DNA from: CAZPWQ01 sp964590495
GTDB taxonomy: Bacteria > Bacteroidota > Rhodothermia > Balneolales > Balneolaceae
Direction: 5' to 3'
Length of the DNA: 36,841 nucleotides
Assembly: GCA_964590495.1 (NCBI GenBank)
Contig: CAZPWQ010000019.1
Coordinates: 1-36,841 of the forward strand
The stretch's first letter is position 1, and each line of letters begins with the position of its first letter. The translations under genes and the position numbers were made by a program. This document shows positions 30,115-36,841 of this stretch, one piece after another. Under the pieces are notes generated by a model. The model was not told where the DNA came from. It did not search any database and saw only the letters and a list, made by a program, of their open reading frames with translations.

Positions 30115-31885
30115 GCGAACTACTCGATCCTTTTTTATTTTGTTTGGCAAAATTGAGGAAGATATCTGTTCCGTTTTCTCCGTTAACGTTTATTTTAGCT
30201 CCAATCTGTTTTGCCAGTATTTTTATCAGGGTAAATCCAAGCGATTCCTGTTTCTCTAAATCATCCGATATTCCTGTGCCATTATCTTTAACCCGGATAT
30301 ATATTTTATCCCCATGCTCCCTGAGGGAAACCTTAATAACTCCCGTTCTTTCATCCGGATAAGCATGTTTAAATGCATTTGTTAACAGTTCATTGATAAT
30401 CAGTCCACAGGGAACAGCCTGGTTGACATTAAGTTGAACCTCACTGACATCAAGTTTCAGCCTGATACGGGATGACTCAACAGCATAAACCTCTTGAATG
30501 GAATAGGCAATTTTTGATACAAAATCATCAAATGAGAGCTTATTAAAACTCTGGGACTGGTACAGCATCTCATGTACCGTAGCCATTGAATGTATACGCA
30601 ACTGACTGTTTTTCAGAATACGTTCGGTATGGATATCATCTGCTTTGGAACCTTCCATCTCCAGTAATCCGGATATAACTGCCAGATTATTTTTCACCCG
30701 GTGATGTATTTCTGCCATCAGTATTTCATTCTCTTTGAGGTTTTCCCTGATATTAGAAACGAGCTTATTAAAAGTCCGCGTAAGCTGGCCGAATTCATCC
30801 CGGCTTACCACTTCCACCGGTTCGGAATAATTTTCATTCTCGATTCGATTAATACCCTGCAGCAATAGGTTAATTGGACGAGTAAAACTGCTTGTGAATG
30901 TCATTCCAAGTACAACTGCTAACAAAATACCACCCAATCCGATAAGAAATATAACTCTCTGCAATGCATATAACGGTTCCAATGCTTTGGTTAATGATTG
31001 TGCGACAACAGTATAATAACCCGCGCTACTGGCTTCATTTTGTTCTGAGTTGACCATTGGCAGTATATAAAAAAGCCACCGTTCGCCCTCAAAATCCAAT
31101 TCTACAGTTTCTCCTTCCGTCATATCCTGATTGTCAGTCAATACATTCTGAATATCTTCAGTAAGGCTCTTTCTGCCTCTCTCTGATAATGATTCAATTG
31201 AAGTAGCCAGCAATCTGTTTTCCGCAAAGTAAGATACCTCATATTCAATTAACTGTGCCAGCAGTTCGGTTTCAACATTCCGGATCGGATAACCAAGTGA
31301 AAGCGCGGCAATCACCTGTCCCTGCAAAAAAACCGGTATCGTAATCACGTTGAAATAACTTTCCTCCTGTTTCCATATGAAAGACTGGCGCGGTGAACGT
31401 CCCTCAAGAGCTGATTGAATCCCGGCTCTGTCAGTCATGGAATAATCTGGAAGTTCTGTATTGGTGAGCTGACCCATGGGAATACCCTCCGGATCAAATA
31501 CCATCACCAGGCCGACTGAGTCTACGGCGGTAGCAAGTGATCGTGAAGAAAGTGTATCGGATCTAAATGAATCAAAATGGAGAAGTTGTACCAGTTCTTC
31601 CCGTATTTGACTGTTTATTGTATTTACATCTCTTGTAGAAATGGCTGCCTTCATGTAAGGTATATCGGCAACCAGAATTGCTGTCTGGTGAAGCTGTCGA
31701 TAACGGGTGTCCTGTAACTGTTCAAATATTTTGCCCGCCTCACGAAAATTGGAATGGATGTTTTCCCGAATGCGATTATCCAGTATCTGACTGACTGTAA
31801 ACAAAACTACCAGCAATACCAAAAGAGTCAGCCCTGCAAAGCCAGCCAATAATTTCCATTTGATAGAATATTGTGGGGATTTCAT
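30104..31885 (-). CDS. Membrane sensor histidine kinase (HAMP, HisKA_2 type)
   Basis: This 593-residue two-component sensor starts at the ATG at 31885; an in-frame TTG at 31945 adds an unlikely 20-residue leader. Layout: first membrane helix at about 14-35 (L-L-A-G-F-A-G-L-T-L-L-V-L-L-V-V); a large external sensor domain at about 36-305 with a Cache-like V-M-V-F-D-P-E-G-I-P; a second helix at about 311-330; and a HAMP segment (F-T-R-P-I-N-L-L-L-Q-G-I). The phosphoacceptor domain is of the HisKA_2 kind, M-A-E-I-H-H-R-V-K-N-N-L-A-V-I-S-G-L-L. The ATPase has N-box I-I-N-E-L-L-T-N-A-F-K-H-A-Y and G-box V-K-D-N-G-T-G-I. There is no receiver domain and no response-regulator gene nearby, so its partner is elsewhere. 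Confidence 0.92.
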   Translation of the reverse strand: MKSPQYSIKWKLLAGFAGLTLLVLLVVLFTVSQILDNRIRENIHSNFREAGKIFEQLQDTRYRQLHQTAILVADIPYMKAAISTRDVNTINSQIREELVQLLHFDSFRSDTLSSRSLATAVDSVGLVMVFDPEGIPMGQLTNTELPDYSMTDRAGIQSALEGRSPRQSFIWKQEESYFNVITIPVFLQGQVIAALSLGYPIRNVETELLAQLIEYEVSYFAENRLLATSIESLSERGRKSLTEDIQNVLTDNQDMTEGETVELDFEGERWLFYILPMVNSEQNEASSAGYYTVVAQSLTKALEPLYALQRVIFLIGLGGILLAVVLGMTFTSSFTRPINLLLQGINRIENENYSEPVEVVSRDEFGQLTRTFNKLVSNIRENLKENEILMAEIHHRVKNNLAVISGLLEMEGSKADDIHTERILKNSQLRIHSMATVHEMLYQSQSFNKLSFDDFVSKIAYSIQEVYAVESSRIRLKLDVSEVQLNVNQAVPCGLIINELLTNAFKHAYPDERTGVIKVSLREHGDKIYIRVKDNGTGISDDLEKQESLGFTLIKILAKQIGAKINVNGENGTDIFLNFAKQNKKGSSSSLNL

Positions 31886-32106
31886 AAAAAAGCACAGAAC
31901 CTGATTGTATAAAATAGATACTTTCTTTGTACCGGTTCGCCTCAAACATTCATATTTAATTCGAGATTACCTAAAGTAATATAACCTTAGCTATGATATG
32001 TATTTTGCACCATAGATATAGTTATCGGCAAATACCTGCACGCTTAAAGTTAGTGCTATATAGTTAATTCAAAAACAACCGGCCGACATCTGTTATTGAG
32101 ACGAAC

Positions 32107-33276
32107 TCAATCCTCTCCGTTCCCCACCTGGGCGGGATAACAACCCAACACCTTAAGTGATTCGGCTTCTTGCCCGAGTTCCTTCATGGCTTTTTTCGTA
32201 TCCGGATCGTCAATATTGGCTTCAATATCCAAATAGAACAGATATTTCCATGGCTCGTTCGGTCGCGGTCGCGATTCAAGTTTGGCCATATTGATCCCAT
32301 GATTTTCCAGCACCTTCAAGCAGGTGATAAGTGATCCTTTATCATGCGAAGTTACCATCATCAGAGATGTTTTACACGGAAGCTGCGGATCGCAATGGAC
32401 GGGTTCGGGCGCAACCACCACGAAGCGCGTAAAATTTTCAGGCTGGTTGGCGATATCCCGCTCCAGGATCTGCAGGCCGTATATTTTGGCGGCATGGCTT
32501 CCGGCTATAGCCGCCTGTGAAAGGTCACCGTCCTCAAGTACTTTCTTGGCCGCCATAGCGGTGTCAATGTACGATTCTACTTTACAGCGATGAAGTTTGG
32601 AAAGAAATACGCTGCATTGCGCAATCGCCTGCGGGTGTGACATAATTCTGCGAATGCGATCCACCGGAATTTTCTCCAGTGCCAGCAGGCAGTGCACCAC
32701 CCGGATAGCTTCTTCACCTACTATGTGAAGCTTACGCTGACCCACAATATCATAAGTCTCATTAATGGAGCCCGCCGTAGTGTTTTCAATGGGAAGAATA
32801 GCATAATCAACCTTCTCTTCTTCCACGGCACCGGCTGCCTGTTGAAATGTATCATAACCGAAGCAATGCACTTCGGAATACCGTTCTTCAAAATGCCGGA
32901 AAGCCGCCTGGTGACTGAAAGCTCCGTCTGTTCCCTGATAAGCCACCCTGACCATACCCTGCTTTTTACGGTCATTGTGATGATCGATTAACGAATGGGT
33001 CTGAAAACGGACGGAATGATGGATAATATCCTTAAAAAGCTGTTCGGCAAAATAACGGTCCAGACCTGCCTTTCTGGCTAATTCGGCTATTTTGTTCAGT
33101 AATTCTTCTTCCCGGTCAATGTCCCGGATATGCTTGTTTTCATCGATCTTATGGTCGGATATTTCTCTGACCAGTTCCTGGCGCTTTGCCAGGGCATCAA
33201 TAATTTTTTTATCGGTCTTGTCGAGTAACTTACGTATTTGATCTAATTTATCAGGCATTTTTTTGCTGCTGTTCAA
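32107..33276 (-). CDS. pheA: Bifunctional chorismate mutase / prephenate dehydratase (P-protein)
   Basis: PheA converts chorismate to prephenate and then phenylpyruvate in phenylalanine synthesis. The 389-residue protein has three domains. The AroQ-type chorismate mutase (about 8-95) includes L-D-K-T-D-K-K-I-I-D-A-L-A-K-R. The prephenate dehydratase (about 108-290) has Y-Q-G-T-D-G-A-F-S-H-Q-A, I-L-P-I-E-N-T-T-A-G-S-I-N and the catalytic T-R-F-V-V-V motif. A C-terminal ACT domain (about 305-380) has the E-S-R-P motif that binds feedback Phe, and G-C-Y-P-A near the end. Feedback inhibition by phenylalanine is expected from the ACT domain. An internal ATG at codon 7 is an alternative start. No leader attenuator was seen. 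Confidence 0.96.
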   Translation of the reverse strand: MNSSKKMPDKLDQIRKLLDKTDKKIIDALAKRQELVREISDHKIDENKHIRDIDREEELLNKIAELARKAGLDRYFAEQLFKDIIHHSVRFQTHSLIDHHNDRKKQGMVRVAYQGTDGAFSHQAAFRHFEERYSEVHCFGYDTFQQAAGAVEEEKVDYAILPIENTTAGSINETYDIVGQRKLHIVGEEAIRVVHCLLALEKIPVDRIRRIMSHPQAIAQCSVFLSKLHRCKVESYIDTAMAAKKVLEDGDLSQAAIAGSHAAKIYGLQILERDIANQPENFTRFVVVAPEPVHCDPQLPCKTSLMMVTSHDKGSLITCLKVLENHGINMAKLESRPRPNEPWKYLFYLDIEANIDDPDTKKAMKELGQEAESLKVLGCYPAQVGNGED

Positions 33277-33348
33277 CTTCTGGTAAAGCTGGTAGGATAT
33301 TAGATTAATATGTTATATGAAAGGGGAATATATTAAATTCGGTGGTTG

Positions 33349-33479
33349 GAGACGTAATGCGTAATAAGTAATGCGTAAGGTAAAAGGGCATAGCGCATAG
33401 AGCGAAGCGCATAGCACAGGACCAACGCCTGCTATACGCCATGCCCCATGCTCTATGCCCCTTGCCATTTCTGCTCTAA
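33349..33479. repeat. TAATGCGTA-type repeat plus copy 2 of the 100-bp dispersed repeat
   Basis: The first part (33350-33378) is made of GTAATGCGTAA units, resembling the inverse of about 24440-24463. The second part (33382-33479) aligns with 22684-22785 in the same orientation and keeps the partial self-complementarity (GGGCATAGCGC on the left, ATGCCCCATGC on the right). It lies between pheA and the ABC permease gene, in the 259-base gap. Confidence 0.7.
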
Positions 33480-33535
33480 GGTAATGCAATATAATGAAGC
33501 ACAGCTGGTCGGTATTTCTATAATATTCCTTTGCG

Positions 33536-34663
33536 CTAACCTGATCGTTTGCGATAAGTCAGTACTGCCAGTGGTAATAGAATGACTGCAATCAAGGTGA
33601 GCGCCCCTGTCATATGCTGAATATCACTCCATCCGGATCCTTTTAACAGTACCATCCTCATAACCTTTCCGAAATAGGCAATAGGATTTGCCAGGGTCAG
33701 CTGTTGAGCCCATCCGGGCATGCTTTCGATGGGAGTAAAAATTCCACCCATCAACAGAAATATCATAACACAGAAAAAATTAATAAACATCGCCTGTTGC
33801 TGCGTCTCGGAGACGGATGAGATCAACAGACCCAGCCCCTGGATGCCCAGCAGATATATCCCCGCTGTTACATAGATGAGCAGTATGTTACCTCTGAACG
33901 GTATTTGAAACCAAAAGTAAGATACTGCCAATGCAAATGTTAAAACAATCATAGCCAGGATCCAGGTGGGAATCAGCTTTCCGCTGATAAACTGGTATTT
34001 TTTGATGGGAGTTACATTAATCTGTTCTATGGTTCCTATTTCACGCTCTCGCACAATATTCAGTACCGATAGCAGCAGACAGATCAGGGTAATCAGGAGA
34101 GTGATGATTCCCGGCACCATGTAAAGGATATAATCCAGTTCACTGTTATACCAGTTCGAGGTCTTGATATTCAAAGAGGCCTTTTGCGCTGATCCGGCTG
34201 TTGAAACGGGACGTATTTCAGTTCTGATCTTTTGGCTGAAATCCCGTAGAATCGCCTGACTGTAACTTTGAATTAATCCTGCTGTACTACCGTCAACAGC
34301 ACTGATTATAAACTGTATCTGCGGAGAACTGCCAGACAGCAGGTCTTCTTCAAAATCATGTGGGATAACCATCACCATTTGTGCCCTGTTGGCGAGGATA
34401 TCTTCAATGCCTTTTTCGTCATTAAAACTTTGTCCGACGAGATTAAAATACCCCGTTGCTTCGAAATTGTTGACCAGCCGCCCAGAGCTTACAGATTGAT
34501 CATGATCAGCCAGATGAAATTCAGCATTTTTAAGTTCAAAAGTAGCTGCGTATGCCAATACCACCAGCTGCACAATCGGAACAGCCATCAGGATAAACAA
34601 CATCGCCTTATCCCGGAATATCTGTAAAAATTCTTTTTGGACTAAGTAATAAATCGTTCGCAT
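33536..34663 (-). CDS. ABC-2 type exporter permease, second subunit (YbhR-like)
   Basis: This 375-residue inner-membrane permease belongs to the ABC-2 family. It has an N-terminal helix (F-I-L-M-A-V-P-I-V-Q-L-V-V-L-A-Y), a large periplasmic domain (about 43-170), and five C-terminal membrane helices from about 180 on. The conserved R-E-R-E-I-G-T-I-E-Q-I coupling helix and the F-T-P-I-E-S-M-P-G-W segment are typical. It is the last gene of the cassette with the permease at 34772 and the ATPase at 36419. That gene order resembles E. coli ybhF-ybhS-ybhR, a multidrug and cation efflux pump. A dispersed repeat lies in the 108-base gap before it. The substrate is unknown. Confidence 0.9.
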   Translation of the reverse strand: MRTIYYLVQKEFLQIFRDKAMLFILMAVPIVQLVVLAYAATFELKNAEFHLADHDQSVSSGRLVNNFEATGYFNLVGQSFNDEKGIEDILANRAQMVMVIPHDFEEDLLSGSSPQIQFIISAVDGSTAGLIQSYSQAILRDFSQKIRTEIRPVSTAGSAQKASLNIKTSNWYNSELDYILYMVPGIITLLITLICLLLSVLNIVREREIGTIEQINVTPIKKYQFISGKLIPTWILAMIVLTFALAVSYFWFQIPFRGNILLIYVTAGIYLLGIQGLGLLISSVSETQQQAMFINFFCVMIFLLMGGIFTPIESMPGWAQQLTLANPIAYFGKVMRMVLLKGSGWSDIQHMTGALTLIAVILLPLAVLTYRKRSG

Positions 34664-34717
34664 TTAACTATTCCTTACCTGATTGATAATTACACAGACT
34701 GGTACAACAATTTTCTG

Positions 34718-34757
34718 CTCTGTGCATCTTTGTGCCTCTCTGTGAAACTCTGTGACA
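34718..34757. repeat. Dispersed repeat, inverse copy of the CACAGAGTTTCACA type
   Basis: TGTGAAACTCTGTG at 34741-34754 is the exact reverse complement of 10524-10537. The surrounding CTCTGTGCATCTTTGTGCC continues the same short-period pattern. It separates the two ABC permease genes. Confidence 0.5.
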
Positions 34758-34771
34758 TCTTCCTAATTCTC

Positions 34772-35881
34772 TCATTCCAGTCTATTATTAAAATTTCTTA
34801 TACCGGCAAACACCAGGAATACCGTCATAATCGTGAGTATGATGATCTGAAACCACAAATGCTCAAAACCTGTACCCATCAGCATTGAACCGCGGGCGGT
34901 GATCAGGTACCATTTAGCCGGCACGATATGGCTCAACCACTGCAGGATTCCAGGCATACTGGCAATCGGGAAAATAAATCCTGAAAGGAGAAAAGTCGGA
35001 AGCAGAGTCCCCATAAGTGCCCCCATCATGGCTGTACGCTGATCTACCGCTTTGGTCGAAATCAGTACGCCCAGAGCAAGCGCTGAAAAAATGAATAGTA
35101 GCGAAACGAACAGGAAAAACAGCACCGATCCCCGGAACGGAACGTCAAATACCAGCCCTGCGACAATCAGTACGGTAATCACATTTATTATCGACAGTAC
35201 CAGGTAGGGGATAACTTTACCTACAATAATATGGTGAGGTTTAAGAGGAGAAACCAACAGTACCTCCATCGTCCCCGTCTCCTTTTCACGGGCAATAGAA
35301 ACGGAGGTCATCAGGGCCGATACCAACATCAGGATAACGGCGATAAGTCCGGGCACGAAATAAAAAACGCTTTCCAGCTGCGGATTGAACAACATTCGCA
35401 CCGTCGGACGTATACCGATCCGGGCACCAGCTGGAAGAGCTGCAATCTCAGGTTCCCAGCTCTGGATAATCGCCCGGGTATAGTTTTGGACAAGTCCCGC
35501 AATATTAGGCTCTGAAGCATCGGTTATGATCTGAATATTGGCATGGCCGCCCCGTTGAATATTTCGTGCAAAGTCGGGTTCAAAGACGATAACCTGTTTG
35601 ATATTTCCCTTTTCAAAAATGGGAGCTATCTCCTCAGAGGTCCGTAGGTAGGCAGTTATATTTAGCTCATTAGATGCCTGCAATTTTTGAATAATCCGGG
35701 TGGTAGCCTCATCCCGGGAATGGTCAAGAACCGCTACCTGTGCATCATTGACTTCATTGCGTACCGCATACCCGAAAATAAGCAGCAAAATAACCGGCAG
35801 CCCGAACAGAATAAGCAGTGTCCGCTTATCCCGCAGGATATGCCGGAATTCTTTGATTACAAATCCTTTAAATGAATTCAT
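34772..35881 (-). CDS. ABC-2 type exporter permease, first subunit (YbhS-like)
   Basis: This 369-residue membrane protein has the ABC-2 layout: one N-terminal helix (L-L-I-L-F-G-L-P-V-I-L-L-L-I-F-G-Y), a periplasmic domain (about 40-170), then five helices from about 175. The coupling motif S-I-A-R-E-K-E-T-G-T-M-E-V-L-L-V-S-P-L and the F-I-F-P-I-A-S-M-P segment are present. It is about 34% longer than the membrane core alone, as usual for drug-efflux ABC-2 subunits. It should be co-translated with the ATPase gene upstream, but a four-helix-bundle gene bracketed by repeats separates them. It differs clearly from the downstream permease, so the pump is probably a heterodimer. Confidence 0.9.
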   Translation of the reverse strand: MNSFKGFVIKEFRHILRDKRTLLILFGLPVILLLIFGYAVRNEVNDAQVAVLDHSRDEATTRIIQKLQASNELNITAYLRTSEEIAPIFEKGNIKQVIVFEPDFARNIQRGGHANIQIITDASEPNIAGLVQNYTRAIIQSWEPEIAALPAGARIGIRPTVRMLFNPQLESVFYFVPGLIAVILMLVSALMTSVSIAREKETGTMEVLLVSPLKPHHIIVGKVIPYLVLSIINVITVLIVAGLVFDVPFRGSVLFFLFVSLLFIFSALALGVLISTKAVDQRTAMMGALMGTLLPTFLLSGFIFPIASMPGILQWLSHIVPAKWYLITARGSMLMGTGFEHLWFQIIILTIMTVFLVFAGIRNFNNRLE

Positions 35882-35885
35882 ATTT

Positions 35886-35918
35886 CAGTGATCAGTGTGT
35901 CAGTGATCAGTTATCAGT
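35886..35918. repeat. Left flanking repeat of the four-helix-bundle gene
   Basis: CAGTGATCAGTGTGTCAGTG (35886-35905) begins only 4 bases from the permease ATG and continues with more ATCAGT units. Its first 17 bases are identical to 24401-24417. An inverted copy lies at 36392-36428. Confidence 0.75.
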
Positions 35919-36024
35919 TTATCCGAATCTTAGAAATCAGTGAAAGATCCAAGATATTTTATAAGTATATAGTTCTGAGATAGACATACTTTGTTGACTA
36001 TTATTTAAAAAATAAAAAGGCATT

Positions 36025-36375
36025 ATGGATAATAATTTATATAAAAAAGCATACGCGTTTGCCATTCGTATTATCAAAGCATATCAATATTTGAGTTCTG
36101 AGAAGCGGGAATTCGTTCTTTCAAAACAGCTTCTAAGAAGCGGTACAAGTATCGGTGCCAATATTGCGGAAGCCAATGGAGCCATTTCAAAAACAGATTT
36201 CTCATCCAAACTCTCGATTTCATACAAAGAATGTCTGGAAACCAAATACTGGATATCTCTTTTAAAAGACACAGGTTTTATAGATACAAATACTTTTAAC
36301 AGCATATTTGACGATGCTGATGAACTCGCAAAAATTTTGTTTGTGATAATTAAGAAAACTCGCATAAATCAATAA
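36025..36375 (+). CDS. Four-helix-bundle protein (23S rRNA intervening-sequence / TIGR02436 family)
   Basis: This 116-residue all-helical protein belongs to the family first seen encoded in 23S rRNA intervening sequences; the Avd accessory protein of diversity-generating retroelements shares this fold. Hallmarks are A-Y-x-F-A-I-R-I-I-K-A-Y near the start, L-S-K-Q-L-L-R-S-G-T-S-I-G-A-N-I-A-E-A (about 33-50), and the S-I-S-Y-K-E-C-L-E-T-K-Y-W-I-S-L-L segment (about 69-85). AAAAGG lies 4 bases upstream of the ATG as a weak ribosome site. It is on the opposite strand to the ABC cassette it interrupts and is flanked by inverted repeats. No reverse transcriptase or rRNA is nearby, so its function here is unknown. 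Confidence 0.93.
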   Translation: MDNNLYKKAYAFAIRIIKAYQYLSSEKREFVLSKQLLRSGTSIGANIAEANGAISKTDFSSKLSISYKECLETKYWISLLKDTGFIDTNTFNSIFDDADELAKILFVIIKKTRINQ

Positions 36376-36391
36376 AATTAACTTCCAAATT

Positions 36392-36428
36392 TGACACACT
36401 GTCACACTGTCACACTGATCACTGTCCA
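36392..36428. repeat. Right flanking repeat of the four-helix-bundle gene
   Basis: The block consists of ACACTGTC units followed by CACACTGATCACTG (36411-36424), the reverse complement of CAGTGATCAGTGTG at 35886. It overlaps the 3' end of the ATPase gene: the TGATCA palindrome supplies that gene's TGA stop (36421-36419 on the minus strand). Confidence 0.75.
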
Positions 36429-36841
36429 CTGCGTTTAGCACCGCGGGCGAGCTCTATAAATACCTCTTCAATATCACCGGCTTCAAACGATTCCTTCAAT
36501 CCCGCAGGGGTATCAAGTGCATCGATCCGGCCGTCAACCATGATCGATACCCGGTCACAGTATTCAGCCTCATCCATATAATGCGTCGTTACAAATACGG
36601 TGGTACCGTCATCGGCCGCTTTATAGATCTGTTCCCAAAACTGGCGTCTGGTAATAGGATCGACGCCTCCTGTGGGTTCGTCCAGGAATACAATATCCGG
36701 GTCATGCATCACTGCCACCGAAAACGCTAGTTTTTGCTTCCAGCCCAGCGGCAGGGAACCTATTCGTTTGTCCCCGGCATCCTGCAGCTGCAGGGTTTCC
36801 AAAAGCTCGTCCGCTTTACTTCTTATCTGTGCGGCCGGCAA
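36419..36841 (-). CDS. ABC transporter ATP-binding protein (YbhF-like), N-terminus outside window
   Basis: This is the last 140 residues of an ABC ATPase; the reading frame runs through the right window edge. Visible are the signature loop in the variant form L-P-L-G-W-K-Q (in place of LSGGQ), Walker B I-V-F-L-D-E-P-T-G-G-V-D-P, and the switch His in V-F-V-T-T-H-Y-M-D-E-A-E-Y-C-D-R. The variant signature and the D-E-A-E-Y-C-D-R run are as in the second half of YbhF-type tandem ATPases, so the full gene may encode two nucleotide-binding domains. The C-terminal S-G-Q and stop are encoded by the flanking repeat, so the original end may have been replaced. Confidence 0.92.
   Translation of the reverse strand: MPAAQIRSKADELLETLQLQDAGDKRIGSLPLGWKQKLAFSVAVMHDPDIVFLDEPTGGVDPITRRQFWEQIYKAADDGTTVFVTTHYMDEAEYCDRVSIMVDGRIDALDTPAGLKESFEAGDIEEVFIELARGAKRSGQ

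Noticed and set aside
28912..30120. xseB directly after xseA
   Set aside because: The next frame is convergent and no short helical XseB-like frame was found on the plus strand.
36025..36375. Diversity-generating retroelement because of the Avd-like four-helix protein
   Set aside because: No reverse transcriptase, template repeat or variable repeat was found nearby, and the family occurs widely on its own.

Overview
The window looks like a chromosomal housekeeping segment from a Bacteroidota-type (FCB group) bacterium, most likely Balneolota/Rhodothermota-like. The reasons are: TAnnTTTG-type -7 promoter boxes upstream of rpsU, serS, pyrC and accD; families typical of that group (DUF2400/TIGR02757, DUF3109, an S9B dipeptidyl peptidase IV, an AccD without zinc-ribbon cysteines); several TTG/GTG starts with weak Shine-Dalgarno sites; and moderate GC content. 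The genus cannot be fixed from the sequence. No tRNA, rRNA, CRISPR array, prophage or intact transposase gene was seen.

Layout. 1-4621 (+): the 3' part of an NAD-dependent sugar epimerase, a secreted propeller/cadherin-like protein, mutY (with an intact Nudix box) and a DUF2400 gene. 4776-5070 (+): rpsU with promoter and terminator. 5055-8721 (-): radA, a flippase-like membrane protein and class I aldolase fbaB. 8722-9413: a cluster of palindromic intergenic repeats. 9414-10870 (+): dusB and a doubtful small membrane protein. 10872-13864 (-): an MscS channel, its DUF432 partner and serS. 14065-16079 (+): an Lrp/AsnC regulator and an unrecognised envelope protein. 16076-26454 (-): a long colinear run of rpoN, DUF3109, dprA, obgE, DPP-IV, accD, tsaB and a DUF3857 protein. 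26455-27476: a gene-free kilobase of palindromes with a possible transposon remnant. 27477-28772 (-): pyrC. 28912-30114 (+): xseA. 30104-33276 (-): a HisKA_2-type sensor kinase and pheA. 33536-36841 (-): an ABC efflux cassette of YbhFSR type, interrupted by an opposite-strand four-helix-bundle gene.

How the genes fit together. Most are core functions: DNA repair and uptake (mutY, radA, dprA, xseA), translation and tRNA modification (rpsU, serS, dusB, tsaB), ribosome assembly (obgE), fatty-acid, pyrimidine and phenylalanine synthesis (accD, pyrC, pheA), glycolysis/gluconeogenesis (fbaB), sigma-54 transcription (rpoN), osmotic protection (MscS-DUF432) and envelope peptide turnover (DPP-IV).

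The most unusual part is non-coding. At least six families of short palindromic or dispersed repeats fill the gaps. Some keep their hairpin through compensating base changes. One family brackets the four-helix-bundle gene as inverted copies exactly at an operon junction, which is the best candidate here for an undescribed mobile unit. I found no convincing new multi-gene system.
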